A stretch of 64,000 nucleotides of DNA. Source: Rs1 sp029027825. GTDB taxonomy: Bacteria > Pseudomonadota > Gammaproteobacteria > Pseudomonadales > Balneatricaceae. Positions within the stretch are counted from its first letter, which is position 1. Each line of letters opens with the position of its first letter. Where the stretch lies: positions 4,526,001 through 4,590,000 of the forward strand of contig CP093399.1 in NCBI GenBank assembly GCA_029027825.1, read 5' to 3'. A program made the position numbers and the translations under genes. Under the pieces are notes generated by a model. That model saw nothing but the letters and a program-made list of their open reading frames with translations, did no database searches and had not been told where the DNA came from. This document shows positions 9,326 to 18,381 of this stretch, piece after piece.

Positions 9326-10567
9326 ATGACTAATAATCAGAAGTTGGCCGGTCGGCGTATTGCGGTAATTGGGGCCGGTGTTGTGGGTGCTTGTTGTGCT
9401 GCGCAGTTAACGTTGCAAGGAGCACAAGTTACGATTTTAGATAGGGCAGTACCCGGAATGTCTGGGCCCTCGCGTGGTAATGCCGCGCATATAGCTGCTT
9501 CTGAAATAATTCCAATGGCGACCCCGGGGATAGCCTTCGCCGCGATCGGTATGCTGCTCGATGCTAAATCCCCCTTAAAAGTCCCGGTAAGTCAGTGGCC
9601 GAGGCTGACTCCCTGGCTGAGTCGTTTTATACTAAACTCAAAAAAATCGATCCACCTGCAGCATATCAAACAGTTGGCTGAGATCAATCAATCAGTGTTT
9701 ACCGACGTAGAGCAGCTTTTTGAGCAGACGGGTCTTGCCTGTCAACTGCGCAGAGATGGGGCTTTGTATCTATATGAAACGGCTAATAGCCTTAAAAAAG
9801 CCGCGTCGGGTTTTGCTATAAAGTCCAGCTTCGGCTTTGCATCAGAGCTCATTACTAGTGATGAGTTGTACGCCTTAGAGCCAAATTTGGCAAAAGTTTT
9901 TGCCGGCGCCTATCACATACCGCAGTGGATGACGGTGCAAGACCCACAAAAGGTGGTCACTGGCTTAATTGATTTTTGTCTGGCAAACGGAGCACAATTA
10001 CACTGTGAAGAAGTGGTTGATTTTAAGTGGCAGCAACAAGCTGATGCTGCGCAAACAGGGGTCAACTTAAACTATAAAAATGGCCGGCAAGCTCAGTTTG
10101 ATCAGGTGGTGTTAAGTGCCGGTATCTGGTCAAAGCCGCTGTTAAAGAAGCTGGCTGCTAATCGATTACTTGAAGCGGAACGCGGTTATAATTTGACCTA
10201 TACCGACCCTGGATTTAATCTGCAAAGGTCGGTTGTATTTGGCGATAGGGGCGTGGTTGCGACGCCTTTAGATCACGGTTTGCGCATTGGTGGCTGGGCG
10301 GAGTTTGCCGGTGTTAAAAGGCCGCCTAACCCGAAATACTTTACAGCGATTGACGGTATCGCGGCTGAGATGTTCCCCAAGCTGCAAAGAGCGCAAAGCT
10401 ACTCTTGGATGGGGCATCGGCCCTCTACGCCGAGCTCCACACCGATCATCGAGCGCAGTGTCGCCAATCCGAATATTATTTTTGCTACCGGACACGGTCA
10501 TTTAGGATTAACTCAGGGGCCTAGTACGGCAAAACGAGTGCTAGAGTTGTTAGTGAGTGAGGTTTAA
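9326..10567 (+). CDS. FAD-dependent D-hydroxyproline dehydrogenase (DadA-like)
   Basis: A 413-residue flavoprotein of the D-amino-acid oxidase/dehydrogenase family. The FAD-binding motif IGAGVVGACCAAQL begins near residue 15 and ends in a hydrophobic strand with Asp (VTILD). The C-terminal ATGHGHLGLTQGP segment completes the nucleotide-binding site. AGAGGG 4-5 bases before the ATG supports this start. It follows the epimerase by 78 bases in the same direction and should oxidise cis-4-hydroxy-D-proline to pyrroline-4-hydroxy-2-carboxylate, passing electrons to the respiratory chain. Assignment to hydroxyproline rather than another D-amino acid rests on neighbours. Confidence 0.85.
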   Translation: MTNNQKLAGRRIAVIGAGVVGACCAAQLTLQGAQVTILDRAVPGMSGPSRGNAAHIAASEIIPMATPGIAFAAIGMLLDAKSPLKVPVSQWPRLTPWLSRFILNSKKSIHLQHIKQLAEINQSVFTDVEQLFEQTGLACQLRRDGALYLYETANSLKKAASGFAIKSSFGFASELITSDELYALEPNLAKVFAGAYHIPQWMTVQDPQKVVTGLIDFCLANGAQLHCEEVVDFKWQQQADAAQTGVNLNYKNGRQAQFDQVVLSAGIWSKPLLKKLAANRLLEAERGYNLTYTDPGFNLQRSVVFGDRGVVATPLDHGLRIGGWAEFAGVKRPPNPKYFTAIDGIAAEMFPKLQRAQSYSWMGHRPSTPSSTPIIERSVANPNIIFATGHGHLGLTQGPSTAKRVLELLVSEV

Positions 10568-10634
10568 GCTGAATCTGAATCAGTGACTAGCGATCACCTG
10601 GTGCTCGCCAGTGTTTTTTCAGCGATCAGCATAA

Positions 10635-11342
10635 TTACATGTTTACTGAAACAGCGGGTGTGTGGCTGGTCGATAGATATTCTAGGAAGCGAGTTTTTAC
10701 TTCAATACTGTGCTCGTGTGCTAAACGCTCCGCTAAATCGGCATCTTGACTGCGAATCGCCTCTAAAATGTGATTGTGTTCTACTACTAAGGCTGGCGGT
10801 AGCGTGTCATTGTATGAGCGAAAATACAAACGTAGAATACGTCGACCTTCATCGAGCAAGCTGGAATAGCTCTTGACTAAATAATTGTTGCGCGAGGCCT
10901 TGGCTATCGCCATGTGAAAAGCTTGATTGCGCTCTATCATCGCGACTACGCGGCCATTCTCGACTGCGGTGGTGAATTGCTGCTGGCACAATTCAATCTC
11001 TTCGAGATCTTTTTCAGTGCGTAATTTAGCGGCTAAGCGGTGAGTGGCTCGCTGCAGTAAATCTAAAGCATCAATATATTGTGGAAACTCTTCAATGTTC
11101 AATGGTGCGATAATGGTGCTCTTGTTGGGCAGTGTATTAACTAGCCCTTTGGAGGCCAATCTGACTAGCGCCTCTCTTACCGGAGAGCGCGACACGCCAA
11201 AGCGTTCAGCTAGACCAACTTCATCAACGGGTTGTCCAGGACTCAAGTCTAACGAGAGGATCTCTTCGCGCAAAGTATTGAAAATTCGATTAGCGCCTTC
11301 ACCTCGAGTACGTTTTTCTTTGACTACCGTGGTTTTACTCAA
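10635..11342 (-). CDS. GntR-family regulator, FCD subgroup
   Basis: A 235-residue transcription factor with an N-terminal winged helix (residues about 15-75, including GLAERFGVSRSPVREALVRLASKGLV) and an all-helical FCD ligand domain (about 90-225). The start is a TTG at 11342, supported by AAGGA 7 bases upstream. It sits between the epimerase/dehydrogenase genes and the divergent deaminase/aldehyde dehydrogenase genes, so it most likely controls the hydroxyproline pathway in response to a pathway intermediate. A TTGT-N5-ACAA inverted repeat just upstream of its own start suggests autoregulation. Whether it represses or activates is not visible. Confidence 0.88.
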   Translation of the reverse strand: MSKTTVVKEKRTRGEGANRIFNTLREEILSLDLSPGQPVDEVGLAERFGVSRSPVREALVRLASKGLVNTLPNKSTIIAPLNIEEFPQYIDALDLLQRATHRLAAKLRTEKDLEEIELCQQQFTTAVENGRVVAMIERNQAFHMAIAKASRNNYLVKSYSSLLDEGRRILRLYFRSYNDTLPPALVVEHNHILEAIRSQDADLAERLAHEHSIEVKTRFLEYLSTSHTPAVSVNM

Positions 11343-11352
11343 AGTTGGATCC

Positions 11353-11365
11353 TTGTATTAGACAA
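11353..11365. promoter_or_regulatory. TTGT-N5-ACAA inverted repeat, candidate GntR operator
   Basis: TTGTATTAGACAA has perfect 4-base arms around 5 bases and lies 11 bases upstream of the regulator's TTG start. A related TTGTATGCAA lies in the epimerase promoter. Additional short palindromes (GTATAC at 11434-11439 and ATACTGTAT at 11440-11448) lie upstream of the deaminase gene. Which of these is bound is unknown. Confidence 0.4.
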
Positions 11366-11552
11366 AGTACAGGCAAAATTTGCTGCGCGAATAATACCTT
11401 TTTTTGAGGAGTTTGTAATTGATTATTTATTTAGTATACATACTGTATCCAATGTAGTATATTTTTGTCAAATAGTAATCAAACGATGAATTTAAAAGAC
11501 CGTATCAGCTACATTTATAAAATGTTGATGCCGCTTACAATGAGGAAGAACA

Positions 11553-12455
11553 ATGAAACTTCAAGGAATATACACCCCGATTATTACTGCATTTAATGAT
11601 GATGGCAGCATTAACTACGACGCTTGTAAAATTGTTATCGATAACCAAATTAATAATGGTGTACACGGTCTAATCGTCGGCGGTTCAACCGGTGAGTTTT
11701 ACGCAATGACTAAAACTGAGCGTTTAGAGCAGTTTGCATTCGCCAATGAATACATTGCTGGGCGTGTTCCCTGGATTGCAGGTGTCAACGATATGCTAGC
11801 GACAGAAGCTTACGCATACGCAGCGGCGGCAAAAAATGCTGGAGCAAACGCTATGTTAGTCGCGGCGCCACCTTATTCTCTACCTGACGAGTCTGAGCTT
11901 GCAGCGCATGTTATTCGCATTGACGAAGCGGCAGATCTGCCGATTATTCTGTACAACTATCCTGGACGTACCGGTGTTGAAATGGGTACTGTTTTTATGG
12001 ATCTAGTTGCCGATCGTAAAAACATTGTAGCGATTAAAGAGTCTAGTGGTGATGTGAACCGTATTCACCAACTAATTCTAGATTACCCACAAGTGCAATT
12101 AAGTGCCGGTGCTGAAGATCAAGTGCTAGAGTTTTTCTCTTGGGGCGCGCAAAGCTGGGTTTGTGCCTGCGCTAATATTTTCCCGAAAGCTTGCGTGGCG
12201 TTCTATGAAGCGTGCGTAGTCGAGAAAGATTTCGTTAAAGGCCAGCAGTTTATGGCTGCACTAATGCCAGTTATGGCGCTGTTAGAGCAAAGCGGTAAGT
12301 TTGTACAGTGCGTTAAGTTTGGAGCAAAATTACAGGGAATTGAAGGTGGACCAGTGCGTTTACCAATGATGGCTATGGACGACGCTATGTCTGCAGAAGT
12401 AAAAACTGTCATCGAAAAAGCTGCAGCTAAGCTAGATCAAATAATGTCAGCTTAA
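11553..12455 (+). CDS. DapA-family pyrroline-4-hydroxy-2-carboxylate deaminase
   Basis: A 300-residue aldolase-type TIM barrel of the DapA/N-acetylneuraminate lyase family. GGSTGEF (residues 43-49), NYPGRTG with Tyr136, and AIKESSGD with the Schiff-base Lys162 are all present. In hydroxyproline clusters such proteins deaminate pyrroline-4-hydroxy-2-carboxylate to 2-oxoglutarate semialdehyde, releasing ammonia. The next gene is an aldehyde dehydrogenase 26 bases downstream, which fits that role better than lysine biosynthesis. AGGAAG upstream supports the ATG. A true 4-hydroxy-tetrahydrodipicolinate synthase is the alternative, but the context argues against it. Confidence 0.85.
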   Translation: MKLQGIYTPIITAFNDDGSINYDACKIVIDNQINNGVHGLIVGGSTGEFYAMTKTERLEQFAFANEYIAGRVPWIAGVNDMLATEAYAYAAAAKNAGANAMLVAAPPYSLPDESELAAHVIRIDEAADLPIILYNYPGRTGVEMGTVFMDLVADRKNIVAIKESSGDVNRIHQLILDYPQVQLSAGAEDQVLEFFSWGAQSWVCACANIFPKACVAFYEACVVEKDFVKGQQFMAALMPVMALLEQSGKFVQCVKFGAKLQGIEGGPVRLPMMAMDDAMSAEVKTVIEKAAAKLDQIMSA

Positions 12456-12481
12456 ACAGCATCGCTGTCGGGGAAGAAAAC

Positions 12482-13981
12482 ATGTCAGAATTACTAACCA
12501 CAGAAGAATACCAAAAAATTGCGGATGGTCTTAGTTTACCGACCCAAGCTTTTATCAATGGTGAATATGTCGATGCTATCGATGGTGCCACCATGGAGAG
12601 TATTAATCCCGCTACGGGAGCGGTACTGGCGAATATTAGCGCTTGTAAAGCGGCAGATGTCGACGTCGCTGTCGCGAACGCAAAAGCGGTTTTTGCCGCG
12701 GGAACTTGGTCGCAACTACACCCAAGTGAACGTAAAACTGCGATTGCCAAGCTGGCTAGTTTAATTGAGGAAAATGCCTTAGAACTAGCGGTTATGGAAA
12801 CTTTGGAAGCGGGTAAACCGATTCATGAGTGCGTGTTAACTGACCTGCCAGAAACTGTGCACTGTATTCAATGGCACGCTGAAGCTACGGACAAATTATA
12901 CGATCAATTATCTCCTTCAGGGAATAATGCGGTTGGTATGATTGTTCGTGAACCACTCGGTGTGGTCGCTTGTGTCTTGCCGTGGAACTTCCCCTTGATG
13001 ATGGTGGCCTGGAAATTAGGTCCGGCACTGGCAGCGGGTAACTCAGTTATCGTCAAGCCTGCTGAAACAACCAGCATGACCACTTTGCGCATCGCACAAT
13101 TAGCCATTGAAGCGGGAATTCCCGCCGGTGTATTCAATGTTTTACCAGGGCTTGGTCCGGATGTGGGTGAGCCGTTAGGTATGCATGAAGATGTGCAAGT
13201 TGTGTCATTTACCGGATCGACTGCGACCGGTAGACGCTTTCTCGAATACTCTGCCAAAAGTAACCTCAAGCGGATTGTTCTCGAGTGTGGCGGCAAAAGC
13301 CCGAGCGTGGTTTTGGCCGATGCTGAGAACTTAGATTCAGTTGCCGAAAATATCGTCAATGCAGCACTGTGGAATATGGGGCAAAATTGCACCGCTAATT
13401 CTCGCATCATTATCCATAAAGATATTAAAGCGACCTTAACCAGCAAAATTTTACAGGCTATGCAAAGCTGGAAAACTGGCGACCCGATGAATCCTGAGCA
13501 TATGTTAGGATCGATCATCAGCAAGCCACAATTTGATAAAATTATGGGTTATATCCAGATCGGCAAAGATCAAGGTGCAACGCTATTAACCGGTGGTAAG
13601 TCAATTGCCATTAAAGAAGGTCTGTTTATTGAGCCAACTTTGTTTGATCATGTAACACCGGATATGACCATTGCCGTCGAGGAAATATTCGGCCCGGTGT
13701 TTTGTTTAATGGAAGCTGATTCCGATGAGCACGCACTAGAGCTTGCCAATCAATCTTGCTACGGTTTACAAGCGTCCCTCTATACCGCCAATCTTAAAAA
13801 GGCGCATAAATACGCACGCTTACTACAGGCGGGTACCGTGTCAGTTAACTGCTTTAGTGAAGGGGATATCAGCACACCTTTCGGAGGCTTTAAGCTATCT
13901 GGCTTTGGTGGGCGCGATAATTCACTGCAGGCACATGATCAGTACACTGATGTTAAAACCATTTGGTTGGATCTAGAATAA
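12482..13981 (+). CDS. Aldehyde dehydrogenase, probable 2-oxoglutarate semialdehyde dehydrogenase
   Basis: A 499-residue NAD(P)-dependent aldehyde dehydrogenase. The cofactor segment has PWNFPLMM and FTGSTATG. The general base is Glu268 in LECGGKSP and the nucleophile is Cys303 in GQNCTANSR. The C-terminal PFGGFKLSGFGGRD motif is complete. By sequence style it resembles the PuuC-type branch that acts on amino aldehydes. In this position, directly after the deaminase gene, it most likely oxidises 2-oxoglutarate semialdehyde to 2-oxoglutarate, the final step of trans-4-hydroxyproline breakdown. Substrate choice is inferred from context. A 58-bp palindromic element follows 16 bases after the stop. 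Confidence 0.83.
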   Translation: MSELLTTEEYQKIADGLSLPTQAFINGEYVDAIDGATMESINPATGAVLANISACKAADVDVAVANAKAVFAAGTWSQLHPSERKTAIAKLASLIEENALELAVMETLEAGKPIHECVLTDLPETVHCIQWHAEATDKLYDQLSPSGNNAVGMIVREPLGVVACVLPWNFPLMMVAWKLGPALAAGNSVIVKPAETTSMTTLRIAQLAIEAGIPAGVFNVLPGLGPDVGEPLGMHEDVQVVSFTGSTATGRRFLEYSAKSNLKRIVLECGGKSPSVVLADAENLDSVAENIVNAALWNMGQNCTANSRIIIHKDIKATLTSKILQAMQSWKTGDPMNPEHMLGSIISKPQFDKIMGYIQIGKDQGATLLTGGKSIAIKEGLFIEPTLFDHVTPDMTIAVEEIFGPVFCLMEADSDEHALELANQSCYGLQASLYTANLKKAHKYARLLQAGTVSVNCFSEGDISTPFGGFKLSGFGGRDNSLQAHDQYTDVKTIWLDLE

Positions 13982-13997
13982 GCACCAATATCAAATA

Positions 13998-14055
13998 CCT
14001 GGATCAGTGACTTCACTACAGCACATGGCTTACGTGCTGTAGCCACAGATTCAGG
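13998..14055. repeat. 58-bp palindromic element, MITE-like family A
   Basis: The ends are CCTGGATCAGTGACTTC on the left and an inverted match, TAGCCACAGATTCAGG, on the right. The interior is a perfect 9-base hairpin, CTACAGCAC / GTGCTGTAG. It is a short member of the dispersed family also seen at 18382, 20285, 35720, 38208 and 60320. Lying 16 bases after the aldehyde dehydrogenase stop, it may also act as a transcription stop. Confidence 0.75.
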
Positions 14056-14123
14056 CATTAAATGCTTCTACAGATTCCTGCTAGAGGTCTCTTCGGATTT
14101 AAATTAGCGTCTTTAACTGCCGC

Positions 14124-14453
14124 TTAATCACACCTTATTTCCCCTGTCAGAGTTGGATTTTTTCTATTCATAGGGGTGGTGACTATTTTTTCTATCGAGT
14201 CTAATTTTTCAGCGGCTGCGATGTTACTTATGGTTAGTACCGTGTAGCGATTGTGACACAGTTGTGCCGCTCTTTGGTGCCAGCTGGCGATTACCCATTC
14301 TCTGGACGTGGTTGAATTACCTAAATACTGCAGCCAATAGTGCTGTGCGGCGATTTCTTTCTCCTCGTAGCCGCCATCCCAGCCGAGCGGTTGATAGACA
14401 GTATCACAACCACTGAGCAAGATTGCCAGACAGCAAGGCGCTAGGTATTTCAC
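14124..14453 (-). CDS. Small lipoprotein of unknown function
   Basis: A 109-residue protein with a short signal peptide ending in the lipobox LLSGC (Cys near residue 16), so it should be lipid-anchored after export. The rest is not recognised. It contains four further Cys residues counting the signal region and C-terminus, and no known domain. The start is a GTG at 14453 that overlaps the stop of the upstream methyltransferase gene as GTGA, so the two are translationally coupled even though a lipoprotein and a methionine-cycle enzyme have no evident common job. Confidence 0.65.
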   Translation of the reverse strand: MKYLAPCCLAILLSGCDTVYQPLGWDGGYEEKEIAAQHYWLQYLGNSTTSREWVIASWHQRAAQLCHNRYTVLTISNIAAAEKLDSIEKIVTTPMNRKNPTLTGEIRCD

Positions 14454-15523
14454 TTATTAGGGCTGCTTTGACGATTGGCGCGTCTCGGTCTTCTCTCTCT
14501 CGCAGCGCCACTCAAAGAGCCTCCTTGGATGCTTAAATCACCTTGCAGCTGTGCTTTTGCACCGGTAGTAACAGCGCCTAAAACTTTTTCAACCGTGTCG
14601 ATATCAGGGGTAACAGTCGTTTGTTGATTCTTTAATGCTTGGCTCATTACCGCAATGTGTTGTGGGGTTGTACCACAGCAGCCACCAATGATTCTCGCGC
14701 CTGCATCAAACACTAAACGGGCGTAATCCGCCATTAGCTGAGGTGTGCCCGAGTAAACAATTTTTCCATCGACATATTCAGGAAGACCACAGTTGGCTTT
14801 TGCCACGAGTATCGGGTCTGTGGCTGACGCTTTGCTGGCCAGTTTCATATTCATGATTGCAGCGACTACTTCCGCTGCGCCGGTACCGCAGTTGGTGCCG
14901 CAGGCGCTGGCACTGCTGCTTAGTTGGCTGTTTAGTTTAATCAGTTCGGCGGGAGTTACTCCCATCATGGTGCGGCCATTGGTATCTATACTCATAGTGT
15001 AAACTACCGGTAAGCCAGTACTAGCGGCAGCTTCATAAGCTGCTTTCGCTTCAGTGAGATCGGAGATAGTTTCTATCCACAACACATCTACTCCGCCGAG
15101 TTGCAATGCCTCAGCCTGGTCTTTAAAAGCTTGATAAGCTTGTGCGTAAGTCAGCGTGCCGGTCGGTTCTAAAATTTCACCGGTCGGGCCCATTGTGCCC
15201 GCCACTACAATGTCTCGCTCACTGTTATCGGCGAGGCGCTTTAAAATTTCTGCCGCTGCGATGTTTAAACTTTGCACCCGATCTTCAGCGCCATGCAATT
15301 TTAATCGATAAGCAGTGCCACCAAAGGTGTTGGTGAGCAGGATATCGGATCCTGCATCGATAAAGCGCTGGCCCAGTTCGGCGATCCGTTCAGGGTATTC
15401 AATATTCCACAGTTCAGGTGCATCCCCGGTTTGTAAACCCATCAAGAAAAGGTTGGTGGCCAGTGCGCCATCGGTGAGGAGATAGGGGCGTTCATTTAGT
15501 AGTTTAGTGAAAAGATTAGACAT
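14450..15523 (-). CDS. Homocysteine S-methyltransferase family protein
   Basis: A 357-residue cytoplasmic enzyme that should transfer a methyl group to homocysteine to make methionine, using betaine or a similar donor. LLTDGALATNLFLMGL opens the barrel, NTFGGTAYRL follows, and the zinc ligands are the Cys of GTNCGTG and the Cys pair in GGCCGTTP. The last 20 or so residues (GAARERRPRRANRQ region) form an Arg-rich tail beyond the catalytic barrel. The family name does not fix the methyl donor. There is no cobalamin or folate domain, so it is not a MetH. A lipoprotein gene overlaps its end. No SAM riboswitch was seen upstream. Confidence 0.85.
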   Translation of the reverse strand: MSNLFTKLLNERPYLLTDGALATNLFLMGLQTGDAPELWNIEYPERIAELGQRFIDAGSDILLTNTFGGTAYRLKLHGAEDRVQSLNIAAAEILKRLADNSERDIVVAGTMGPTGEILEPTGTLTYAQAYQAFKDQAEALQLGGVDVLWIETISDLTEAKAAYEAAASTGLPVVYTMSIDTNGRTMMGVTPAELIKLNSQLSSSASACGTNCGTGAAEVVAAIMNMKLASKASATDPILVAKANCGLPEYVDGKIVYSGTPQLMADYARLVFDAGARIIGGCCGTTPQHIAVMSQALKNQQTTVTPDIDTVEKVLGAVTTGAKAQLQGDLSIQGGSLSGAARERRPRRANRQSSPNK

Positions 15524-15754
15524 AATCAGCTGCCGTGGATTTGTAAAAATGAATCAATTCTAACTCATGATACTAGTTTTTAGCTATCGAATCTCTGCAT
15601 CTAGCTAATTGCTATTGGCGAGTGTTGAAGCGCATCTTAGATGCCTGTTTAATGGCTAGTATGTTCTTGAAACCACAGATTCAGAATATTGCAAACCAAG
15701 TAACGACACTTTAAGATTAGGCTAAATATTATACCGAAAATAGAGTGATTACTG

Positions 15755-16270
15755 ATGATTCCAACCTTAAGCACCGAGCGACTAAAGTTGATTGCGCCAG
15801 ATAAAAGTTGTTTTGCTGCGTATGAGCAATTTTATACCCACGCTGAATCTTCTAAAGCTTACGGTGGGCCGCGCTCTAGCAGTCAAACCTGGGAGCGGTT
15901 AATGGTAGATGTTGGATCTTGGCACCTGACCGGGTTTGGTGTCTGGGCGATTCAAGAACAGCAGTCAGGTGCCATCGTCGGCAGCTGCGGCTATTGGCAG
16001 GCGTTAGGCTGGCCAAGAGAGCTTACTTGGTGGTTGCTAAAATCGGCCAGAGGTAAAGGTTATGCTCAAGAGGCATCTAATGCTGCAATAGCGCATGCCT
16101 ACACGCAATTTGGCTGGGATAAAGTGCAAACCTATATGCATGACGATAATCAGGCTGCGCGTTCGCTGGTAGAGAAACTGGGTGGTGTAATATCGAGCAG
16201 AATGGAATTTCCAGATGGTTTGTCTAGGAATCTATACAATATTCCTGCGCCTGAGTCATTCATTAGTTGA
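15755..16270 (+). CDS. GNAT N-acetyltransferase, RimJ/RimL-like
   Basis: A 171-residue acetyltransferase. It begins with the TERLKLIAP strand typical of the RimJ/RimL group, has GSCGYW and a coenzyme A loop ARGKGYAQEASNAAI near residue 105, and ends with the AARSLVEKLGG helix. Such enzymes acetylate amines of proteins or small molecules. The substrate cannot be predicted. It is monocistronic between the divergent methyltransferase gene and the GFA gene. Confidence 0.85.
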   Translation: MIPTLSTERLKLIAPDKSCFAAYEQFYTHAESSKAYGGPRSSSQTWERLMVDVGSWHLTGFGVWAIQEQQSGAIVGSCGYWQALGWPRELTWWLLKSARGKGYAQEASNAAIAHAYTQFGWDKVQTYMHDDNQAARSLVEKLGGVISSRMEFPDGLSRNLYNIPAPESFIS

Positions 16271-16472
16271 GCAGGAATTGAGCAATCGGCAATTATCGGC
16301 AGCCATTTGCACCGGGTATAAATGCTTGCTTTAAATATAACTTGGGGGTTCTTTGAGTAAATAATACAGATCTATGACCCACAGAGAAATTCGTGATTAA
16401 GGAAATAGTGAGCCTGGAAGATTGAACGGCTAAAATATTAGTTATAAGGAGGTATATATCATTACTAATCTA

Positions 16473-16886
16473 ATGGAAGTAGATGGTGTGGCAATTAAGA
16501 AAAAGCACAGAGCAAGGTGTCATAGTGGCGCTGTAGAGCTAGAGCTTGATTTACCTAGGGGATTGATTGATGTTCGTCGATGTGACTGTTCAATATGTCG
16601 CAGGCGGGGAGCGGTTGTCGCTAGTGTGCCTTTAGCCGGAATTAAGTTATTGAAAGGTGAGGATGTTTTGAAATTGTATCAATTTAATACCAAAACAGCT
16701 AAACATTATTTTTGTGGCAACTGCGGTATTTATACGCATCATCAACGCCGTTCTAACCCGGGGGAGTACGGTTTTAATGTAGCTTGTTTAGAATCTATAA
16801 ACCCTTTAAAAATTCAAACTATTGTCACCTACGATGGGAATAACCATCCAGCAGATAGAGTTCCAGGATCAGTAGGGGCAGCCTAA
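16473..16886 (+). CDS. GFA-family zinc protein
   Basis: A 137-residue protein with the GFA (glutathione-dependent formaldehyde-activating-like) fold. Zinc ligands are visible as RCHSGAV, CDCSICRRRG and CGNCGIYTHHQ, in the usual order. Most relatives are uncharacterised; the formaldehyde role applies to one enzyme only. The ATG at 16473 has no close ribosome site. A strong AAGGAGG (16446-16452) lies 8 bases before an in-frame ATT at 16461, so translation may begin there with a rare start codon and add four residues. The next gene follows after 10 bases. Confidence 0.8.
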   Translation: MEVDGVAIKKKHRARCHSGAVELELDLPRGLIDVRRCDCSICRRRGAVVASVPLAGIKLLKGEDVLKLYQFNTKTAKHYFCGNCGIYTHHQRRSNPGEYGFNVACLESINPLKIQTIVTYDGNNHPADRVPGSVGAA

Positions 16887-16896
16887 GGATACATCT

Positions 16897-17424
16897 GTGC
16901 ATAGAATTACAGAGTTACTGAGAGGCGATCCGTACCGCTATCAAATTTTACAGTGGGTGGCAAACCTGCATCAACAAGAGTGTTATGTAGCAGCTGGATT
17001 TGTCAGAAATATGGTGTGGGATTATTTACATGGTTTTTGCAGTACCGCCTGGAATGATATTGATGTCATATACTTTGATCCTTTGGCAGCAGTTACAGAA
17101 AAAGAGCTGCTAGCGCAATTAAACAGTGTGGCGCCAACGCTGAACTGGCAAGTCAAAAACCAAGCGCTAATGCATATCAGGAACTCCGATAATCCGTACC
17201 TTAGTATTGCTGATGCAATGAGCTTTTGGCCGGAAAAAGAGACAGCAGTTGCTGTTAAGTTAGAGGCAGACGAGGCAATTACAGTGATTGCCTCCTTTGG
17301 CGTAGAATCATTGTTTGCCGGTTTGATAAGCCATAACCCGAAGCGGGCTAAAGCAGTTTTTAGCGCGCGAATCCAGACTAAACAGTGGCTGGAAAAATGG
17401 CCGGATTTAATATTAGCTGAATAA
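16897..17424 (+). CDS. Nucleotidyltransferase-family protein (COG3575-like)
   Basis: A 175-residue protein with the short nucleotidyltransferase pattern AAGFVRNMVWD followed by the NDIDVIYFD acidic motif, whose two Asp residues would bind metal. This matches the NTP_transf_6 family, whose substrate is unknown. The start is GTG at 16897, supported by AAGGA 7 bases before it. It lies 10 bases after the GFA gene, so the two are probably co-transcribed. Confidence 0.8.
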   Translation: MHRITELLRGDPYRYQILQWVANLHQQECYVAAGFVRNMVWDYLHGFCSTAWNDIDVIYFDPLAAVTEKELLAQLNSVAPTLNWQVKNQALMHIRNSDNPYLSIADAMSFWPEKETAVAVKLEADEAITVIASFGVESLFAGLISHNPKRAKAVFSARIQTKQWLEKWPDLILAE

Positions 17425-17641
17425 TCGATCCAGAATTGAATGTGTGATCAGCAGATGTTTAGAGTGAAGCGCCTCTGCAAAAATCATACAAGCCCATGGA
17501 AAGAGTAAGACACGGGGCTTATTCAAATGTTCTTAAGTATCTGCTGAGTTGTTCTTTATGGATGGGGGCTCGGTGACTGGTGAAGAAGAAGCACTGCTGG
17601 AACGAGCCCGAATATTGCAGCCAATATCCGAGCTAGTAGCA

Positions 17642-18118
17642 TCAATCAACAACCGGAAGTTGAATGTTGGAGAGCATTTTTTGCAGAGTGCCGATTAATT
17701 GTTTTTGTTCTTCAGCGCTGATGTTTTCCATCAAATTAGTTTCGCCATCATACATAATCGGCCATAAACGATCGAAAGTTTCGCTGCCCTTTTCGGTAAG
17801 GTAAACCTTGCGGACTCGACCGTCGGCGTCACTTGAAATTCTTTTAATCAAGCCTTGTGCTTCCAGTGCATCGAGAGAGCGGCTCATGGTTGATTGCTCG
17901 GCAACCGTGTAGATCGATAATTCATTGATGGTTAAGCCCGGCATGATGGAGAGCACCGCTAGAGTGCGCAGTTTGACGGGGGTTTGGTTATGCGGGCGTA
18001 ATTGTTCAAGTAAATTGACATTCCAACGCCCCATAATGCGATTCATTAAATAGGGGGCGAATTGAGATAGGCCAATTTCAGCCAAGCTTTTTGTGTGGTT
18101 ATTGGTTTGTTCTGTCAT
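17642..18118 (-). CDS. MarR-family regulator
   Basis: A 158-residue dimeric winged-helix regulator. The helix-turn-helix is LTINELSIYTVAEQSTMSRSLDALEAQGLI (shown by its central residues near 70-95) followed by the wing SSDADGRVRKVYLTEKG. It probably controls its own gene or a nearby one; a 10-base palindrome CTTAATTAAG at 18163-18172 sits about 45 bases upstream. The ligand is unknown and no obvious target gene adjoins it. Confidence 0.87.
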   Translation of the reverse strand: MTEQTNNHTKSLAEIGLSQFAPYLMNRIMGRWNVNLLEQLRPHNQTPVKLRTLAVLSIMPGLTINELSIYTVAEQSTMSRSLDALEAQGLIKRISSDADGRVRKVYLTEKGSETFDRLWPIMYDGETNLMENISAEEQKQLIGTLQKMLSNIQLPVVD

Positions 18119-18381
18119 TATTAATCCGGAAATTTATTATATTGAGGTCTCGTATTAAAAACCTTAATTAAGTATGACATAATTTTTGAAAATTGTACCT
18201 TAGCGTCACCGCGCTATAATGCAATTAATTGATTTTATTTAGTGGGTTTCTCGACCGGAATTATTTTTCAAACTGGTTCGTTTTATACAGCAGTAACGAA
18301 TAAGAGCGACTATACTCTTAATCGATTATTGCCAATTAATGGTTTTGTAGGGTGTTCGATGCGCTGTTTGCTTAACTATTA

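Noticed and set aside
15524..15754. Possible SAM or cobalamin riboswitch before the homocysteine methyltransferase gene
   Set aside because: No conserved riboswitch core or terminator-antiterminator pair could be recognised in the leader.
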